The position numbers were made by a program, and so were the translations under genes. Positions 60,246 to 64,000 of a stretch of 64,000 bases of DNA are shown here, one piece after another; the stretch's first letter is position 1, and the number at the start of each line of letters is the position of its first letter. The stretch comes from Nibribacter koreensis (lineage in GTDB: Bacteria > Bacteroidota > Bacteroidia > Cytophagales > Hymenobacteraceae): NCBI RefSeq assembly GCF_039541795.1, contig NZ_BAABGX010000003.1:757980-821979 (forward strand), in the 5' to 3' direction. The notes beneath the pieces were generated by a model. The model did no database searches and was not told the DNA's origin. It saw only the letters and a program-made list of their open reading frames with translations.

Positions 60246-60989
60246 TTAGAACTTGATGGCAACTCCAAGAGAAGCTCTGTTCCAGTCACTAGAAGAAACC
60301 TCTAGAAAGCCTCCAAATTTTTCTGTGAAGTAATAGGTGGCACCAGCTAAGATGGCTAATTCAGAGTCGGTGTCACTTTCGTCTACGTCACCGTAGAATT
60401 TTTTAAGGTCTGGGTCGTTGCCGGTGTATTCAAAAGAATAGCTGAAGATTCCGTAGTTGAAGGCAAGGCCACCGTACAGGTCAAGGTTTTCGTTCTGTAA
60501 CAAGTCTAAGTGGTACGTAGCTCTTGGAGAGATGACAATCATGGTTGAGCTAGTCTCAAAATCATCTTCATCATCGCCGTAAGAAGCAAAGCTAAGGCCA
60601 AGACCGGCACTAATCACGCCAGGCCCAAGCTCTACGTTCAAGCCTTTGTCAAAGGAAGCAGAGACAGGACCAAACATGCCGTCTGGCTTAGAGCCTTTCA
60701 TGGCAATAACGTACCCAATTTTCAGTTCACCGGTCCCAGCAGATACGGCGGCTTTAGCAGAGCGCTTAGCAGAAAAAGGTTTGTAGGTAGAGAGCGCTTG
60801 GCTATAGGTAAGAGTTAAACCAGTGGGGGTAGCTTCACTTTTGTTGGCAAGAAGAATAGTTTCTTTTTTTGGAGCTTCTTTAGAGGCCTCGCCTTGTGAC
60901 GGGTTGGCAAGGGCACTAAAAGAAGTTAAGCCCATTAGACTTAATACAGACATGAATGTCATGCTGCTTGACAAAGTCATTTTTTTCAT
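60246..60989 (-). CDS. Outer-membrane beta-barrel protein
   Basis: The 247-residue protein has a signal peptide (MKKMTLSSSMTFMSVLSLMG, cleavage near ALANP). The mature part has alternating strands, for example NLDLYGGLAFNYGIFSYSF and SELAILAGATYYFTEKFGGF, and ends with ASLGVAIKF, the C-terminal Phe of outer-membrane barrels. It resembles small 8-strand barrels of the OmpA/OmpW size class. The function is unknown. TATATTTG on the minus strand (61037-61044) is a likely -7 box. Confidence 0.82.
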   Translation of the reverse strand: MKKMTLSSSMTFMSVLSLMGLTSFSALANPSQGEASKEAPKKETILLANKSEATPTGLTLTYSQALSTYKPFSAKRSAKAAVSAGTGELKIGYVIAMKGSKPDGMFGPVSASFDKGLNVELGPGVISAGLGLSFASYGDDEDDFETSSTMIVISPRATYHLDLLQNENLDLYGGLAFNYGIFSYSFEYTGNDPDLKKFYGDVDESDTDSELAILAGATYYFTEKFGGFLEVSSSDWNRASLGVAIKF

Positions 60990-61036
60990 AAAGGGTAGAC
61001 TGTAAGGATTAAGTGAATTTTATAATTGGCAAAATG

Positions 61037-61044
61037 CAAATATA
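61037..61044 (-). promoter_or_regulatory. Candidate -7 box of the beta-barrel gene
   Basis: TATATTTG on the minus strand matches TAnnTTTG, about 48 bases before the ATG. No TTG at the ideal distance. Confidence 0.4.
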
Positions 61045-61171
61045 TAGTTTATTGAATATATTTTGGCTGCAGGAAACATTTTCTGGCTGAAAATACTTAC
61101 TACTACTTAGTGGATGTGCTTTGTAGAGAATCCTTTAAGGTTTGAGTACCCACGATTCCATATTATATAGT

Positions 61172-61657
61172 ATGTTTGCAGAAGCTATGGCGTTAGATGA
61201 AGCGAAATTTTTGGAGGTAAAAAAAATCTTTACCGCCTACCTGGAGAGTAAGGGTCTTAGAAAGACTCCTGAGCGATATGCTATTCTAGAAGAGATTTAT
61301 TCCCGTACCGGGCATTTTGATGTAGAGTCCCTTTACATCAGCATGAAGAACAAAAACTACCAGGTGAGCCGGGCCACGGTCTATAACACCTTGGACTTGT
61401 TGGTAGAGAATGATCTGGTAAGCAAACACCAGTTTGGCCGCAACCTGGCGCAGTATGAGAAATCATACGGGCGTAGGCAGCATGACCACGTTATCTGCAC
61501 AGACTGCCATAAGGTAGTGGAGTTCTGTGACCCGCGGGTCCATAACATCCAGACCATGGTAGGCGAGTTGCTCAATTTCAACATTCTACATCACTCCCTT
61601 AACTTATATGGAATCTGCGGCGACTGCCAGGCAAAACTAAATGCGCCTAAACCATGA
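61172..61657 (+). CDS. Fur-family transcriptional regulator
   Basis: ATG at 61172 gives MFAEAMALDEAKFLEVKKI, 161 residues. A TTG ten codons earlier is less likely. The winged-helix domain has LRKTPERYAILEEIYSRTGHFDVESLY and VSRATVYNTLDLLVENDLV. The metal-binding/dimerisation part has RRQHDHVICTDCHKVVEF and LYGICGDCQAK with the two CxxC pairs of the structural zinc. It is Fur/PerR/Zur-like, and the sensed metal or peroxide is not decidable. It heads an operon with a STAS protein and purA. Confidence 0.93.
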   Translation: MFAEAMALDEAKFLEVKKIFTAYLESKGLRKTPERYAILEEIYSRTGHFDVESLYISMKNKNYQVSRATVYNTLDLLVENDLVSKHQFGRNLAQYEKSYGRRQHDHVICTDCHKVVEFCDPRVHNIQTMVGELLNFNILHHSLNLYGICGDCQAKLNAPKP

Positions 61658-62001
61658 AAATTGAACACGCCTTAAAACAAGATGTGCTGGTGATTCAGCT
61701 GGAAGGAGACCTGATTGGAGGCCCAGACACCCAGCGGCTCATGGACATAGCCAACACCACCATTGATGACTCTATGCTTTTGTCTGCTGTAGACTTGTCT
61801 AATGTGCGCTTTATAAACAGTAGCGGCATTGGGGTATTGGTGTCGCTGTTGACCAAGTTTAGAAACAGGGGCGGGGAGTTGGTCTTGATCAATCCCTCAG
61901 AGCACATCCGTAAACTTTTAATTATTACCAAGCTTAACGCCATATTCACCATTGCTGAAGATGAGGCAAACGCCCTTCAGCTTCTTAAAGCATCTAACTA
62001 A
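61654..62001 (+). CDS. STAS-domain protein (anti-sigma factor antagonist type)
   Basis: The 115-residue protein is one STAS domain. The phosphorylatable serine lies in VRFINSSGIGVLVSLLTKF, the SpoIIAA/RsbV-type motif. Start and stop overlap the Fur gene (ATGA), and purA begins immediately after its stop. No anti-sigma kinase is nearby. Confidence 0.92.
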   Translation: MKIEHALKQDVLVIQLEGDLIGGPDTQRLMDIANTTIDDSMLLSAVDLSNVRFINSSGIGVLVSLLTKFRNRGGELVLINPSEHIRKLLIITKLNAIFTIAEDEANALQLLKASN

Positions 62002-63270
62002 ATGCCAGTTGATATTCTAGTAGGCCTCCAGTGGGGCGATGAAGGAAAAGGTAAGATTGTTGACGTCTTAGCCCCTCAATATGATGTAGTAGCCCGTTTT
62101 CAGGGAGGTCCTAACGCCGGCCATACCTTGGAGTTTGAAGGAACCAAGCACGTCTTGCATCAAATCCCTTCGGGTATCTTTCACACGCACATCACCAACA
62201 TCATAGGTAATGGGGTAGTACTTGACCCAATTGTGTTCAGGACAGAGGTAGAGAAGCTTACTGCGCGGGGCGTGGATGCAACCCAAAACCTTTACATCTC
62301 AAAAAAGGCACAGTTAATTCTTCCTTCGCATAAGAGCTTGGATAGAATCTCAGAAGAAGCCCTAGGTACTTCCAAGATTGGCTCTACCCAAAAAGGTATT
62401 GGGCCTACTTACCAGGATAAGATTGGCAGAAGCGGCTTACGCGTAGGGGATATTCTCTCAGATGACTTTGAGGAACGGTACAGAGCCACGGTTGCCCGTC
62501 ATGAAAAGATTGCCTCTTTCTATCAGAAGTCATTAGAGATAGCAGAGGTAGAAGAGCAGTTCTTCCAGGCAGTTGCCTTCATGAAGCAGTTTACCTTGGT
62601 AGATTCTGAGTACATGATCAATCAGTCTCTCAAAGACGGTAAGAAAGTTCTTGCTGAAGGGGCACAGGGATCATTGCTGGATATTGACTTCGGTACGTAC
62701 CCATACGTTACGTCCTCTAACACGTTAGTGGCCGGTGCCTGTACTGGACTAGGGGTGGCACCAAGAAACATAGGAGAAGTCTATGGTATTTTCAAAGCAT
62801 ATTGTACCCGTGTGGGGAGCGGCCCATTCCCAACAGAACTCTTAGACGAAGTAGGGGAGCAGATCCGTCAGGCCGGGAGAGAGTTTGGATCTACCACCGG
62901 TCGCCCTCGGCGCTGCGGTTGGATTGACTTGCCAACCCTTAAATATGCCATCATGCTCAATGGCGTGACGCAGCTTAACATGATGAAAGCTGATGTTCTG
63001 GATGAGTTTGATGAAATTAAAGTATGTACCCACTATCAATTGGCAGACGGTACCATAACAGATCATGTACCGCATGATCTAGATAAGACAACGCTTACTC
63101 CTGTCTATAAATCTTTCAAAGGTTGGAACGAGGAGTTGAGAAACTATGAATCCTATAGTGGGCTACCTGCAGCAGTATTGGAGTATGTGGCATATCTAGA
63201 GGAGCAATTAGAAGTTCCAGTTACAATTATAAGTGTAGGTCCTGATAGAAAGAGCACTTTGTTGAAATAG
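62002..63270 (+). CDS. purA: Adenylosuccinate synthetase
   Basis: The 422-residue protein has the PurA signatures: GLQWGDEGKGKIVD (GTP site) at the start, RFQGGPNAGHT, QKGIGPTYQDKIGRSGLRV and GRPRRCGWID. It makes adenylosuccinate from IMP and aspartate in AMP synthesis. The ATG follows the STAS stop with no gap, so it is the third gene of the Fur-STAS-purA operon. It ends at a strong terminator. Confidence 0.98.
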   Translation: MPVDILVGLQWGDEGKGKIVDVLAPQYDVVARFQGGPNAGHTLEFEGTKHVLHQIPSGIFHTHITNIIGNGVVLDPIVFRTEVEKLTARGVDATQNLYISKKAQLILPSHKSLDRISEEALGTSKIGSTQKGIGPTYQDKIGRSGLRVGDILSDDFEERYRATVARHEKIASFYQKSLEIAEVEEQFFQAVAFMKQFTLVDSEYMINQSLKDGKKVLAEGAQGSLLDIDFGTYPYVTSSNTLVAGACTGLGVAPRNIGEVYGIFKAYCTRVGSGPFPTELLDEVGEQIRQAGREFGSTTGRPRRCGWIDLPTLKYAIMLNGVTQLNMMKADVLDEFDEIKVCTHYQLADGTITDHVPHDLDKTTLTPVYKSFKGWNEELRNYESYSGLPAAVLEYVAYLEEQLEVPVTIISVGPDRKSTLLK

Positions 63271-63286
63271 TTGATTGACCTATATA

Positions 63287-63341
63287 CTATATAAAGAGAG
63301 GGGCCTTCCAATAAATGTGGAAGGCCCCTCTCTTTATATAG
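63287..63341. terminator. Terminator of the purA operon, perfect 24-bp arms
   Basis: Arms CTATATAAAGAGAGGGGCCT... and ...AGGCCCCTCTCTTTATATAG are perfectly complementary over 24 bases around ATAAATG. Confidence 0.93.
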
Positions 63342-63428
<87 letters not shown>

Positions 63429-63430
63429 GT

Positions 63431-63468
63431 GGTTTTTAGGCTATTTTCCGAAAAGGAGGCCGAAAGTG
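63431..63468. repeat. 38-bp palindromic element, copy 21 (degenerate)
   Basis: GGTTTTTAGGCTATTTT, centre CCGA, AAAGGAGGCCGAAAGTG. It is more diverged than the other copies and directly follows the microsatellite. Confidence 0.7.
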
Positions 63469-63554
63469 AAGAGGCTTAATAAATCACTTTGAAATCTTTC
63501 CCGCTCCGTGCCAGGCGGTTATGCGGCGCGCCCCGTTTTCTTCCGCCTTCCCGC

Positions 63555-63584
63555 TTGGAAACCCGGCCCGTCTGGCTACCTTTG
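63555..63584 (+). promoter_or_regulatory. Tandem promoter P1
   Basis: TTG at 63555-63557, 19-base spacer, TACCTTTG at 63577-63584. Confidence 0.8.
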
Positions 63585-63654
63585 CACTCCCAACAACAAG
63601 GGGGGCTCCGCCGAAAGGGCGGAGGGGAAAGCCAAAAAAAACTTCATGCCTGGG

Positions 63655-63685
63655 TTTGGAAAGCAGGTTGCAATCCCTACCTTTG
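63655..63685 (+). promoter_or_regulatory. Tandem promoter P2
   Basis: TTTG at 63655-63658, 19-base spacer, TACCTTTG at 63678-63685. Confidence 0.85.
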
Positions 63686-63757
63686 CACTCCCTTCCAAAA
63701 GGGGCCTCCGCCGGAAGGGCGGAAGGGGGAGAAAAGAAAAAAAAATCCCGAGCGGTG

Positions 63758-63788
63758 CTTGGAAACTAAAGTAAGTTTCCTACCTTTG
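63758..63788 (+). promoter_or_regulatory. Tandem promoter P3
   Basis: CTTG at 63758-63761, 19-base spacer, TACCTTTG at 63781-63788. Confidence 0.85.
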
Positions 63789-63860
63789 CACTCCCTTCCG
63801 AAAAGGAGGCCTTCGCCGAAAGGGCGGAGGGAAAAAAAGAGATAAAAAATCGCGGCGGGT

Positions 63861-63891
63861 ATTGCGGAAACGAAGATTCTTCCTACCTTTG
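63861..63891 (+). promoter_or_regulatory. Tandem promoter P4
   Basis: ATTG at 63861-63864, 19-base spacer, TACCTTTG at 63884-63891. Confidence 0.85.
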
Positions 63892-63961
63892 CACTCCCTT
63901 CCAGAAGGGGCCTCGGCTGAAAGGGCTGAGAAAAAAAAATAAAGAAAAGCTGAAAAGATTA

Positions 63962-63993
63962 TTTGGAAGTTTAAATGAAACTCCCGACCTTTG
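63962..63993 (+). promoter_or_regulatory. Tandem promoter P5
   Basis: TTTG at 63962-63965, 20-base spacer, GACCTTTG at 63986-63993. Predicted start is at the very end of the window. Confidence 0.75.
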
Positions 63994-64000
63994 CAGCACG

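Larger units (their letters stand above)
63555..64000 (+). repeat. Tandem array of five promoter units, period 101-103 bases, truncated by the window edge
   Basis: The -7 boxes start at 63577, 63678, 63781, 63884 and 63986 (intervals 101, 103, 103, 102). Each unit has a TTG-type -33 box, a 19- or 20-base spacer, ACCTTTGCA (CTACCTTTGCACTCCC in the first four) and, after the first four, a GC-rich hairpin (for example CCTCCGCC/GGGCGGAGG) and a poly-A stretch. No open frame with protein features is present, and the apparent plus-strand frames at 63489-63845 are products of the repeat. The array reads out of the window, probably into a stable-RNA operon. Confidence 0.85.

Noticed and set aside
63489..63845. 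Three overlapping plus-strand frames of 82-118 codons
   Set aside because: They arise from the tandem promoter repeat. They are Lys/Arg/Pro-rich in all three phases and have no protein signature.

Overview
The window looks like a chromosomal segment of an aerobic Bacteroidota of the order Cytophagales, most likely Hymenobacteraceae (Rufibacter/Nibribacter/Pontibacter type). The genus is an inference. The evidence is an alternative complex III plus aa3-type cytochrome oxidase operon with the Bacteroidota gene order, a GSCFA-domain protein, promoters of the Bacteroidota type (TTG, about 19 bases, TAnnTTTG) in place of the sigma70 consensus, and gene starts without Shine-Dalgarno sequences. No phage, transposase, integrase or CRISPR array is present. 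Most genes are housekeeping.

Layout. 1-22 kb: mostly minus-strand single genes and short operons. These are a retropepsin-like PDZ protease, a beta-hydroxyacid dehydrogenase, a beta-barrel protein with a two-component system, two paralogous secreted Lys/Ala/Glu-rich proteins, a CocE-type hydrolase, a lipoprotein, an M14 peptidase (plus strand), a Rieske protein, a cupin, priA, a GSCFA protein, a HAD phosphatase and rpsF-rpsR-rplI. 22.8-39.7 kb: one long plus-strand respiratory operon, actABCDEF-coxBA-ctaA-ctaB-coxC-coxC2-coxD-sco and three small membrane genes, behind a well-formed promoter. It encodes quinol:cytochrome c oxidoreductase, terminal oxidase, heme A synthesis and copper insertion. 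39.7-47 kb: a giant NtrY-like histidine kinase translationally coupled to a large surface protein. 47-63.3 kb: FRG-domain protein, TauE/SafE permease, hldD, a cobalamin/siderophore-type ABC binding protein and permease with a pterin synthase, lpxB, clpX, clpP, tig, tRNA-Leu, a RelA/SpoT enzyme, a beta-barrel protein, and a fur-STAS-purA operon. 63.3-64 kb: a GTAA microsatellite and an array of five promoters repeated every 101-103 bases, reading out of the window, probably toward a stable-RNA operon.

The most striking feature is a 38-bp near-perfect palindrome (arms CGTTTTTGGCCTGTTTT and AAAACAGGCCAAAAACG around a 4-base centre such as CCAG). It occurs 21 times, about once per longer intergenic region and never twice in the same one. 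It is absent from the tightly packed respiratory operon. Several copies carry compensating changes in both arms. Two copies lie inside coding sequences, read in different frames, one supplies the last codons and stop of a Rieske gene, and one lies one base from a start codon. A second layer consists of low-complexity inverted repeats built from short reiterated words, including one of about 320 bp that separates a response regulator from its kinase. Many genes end in unusually long, nearly perfect terminator stems.
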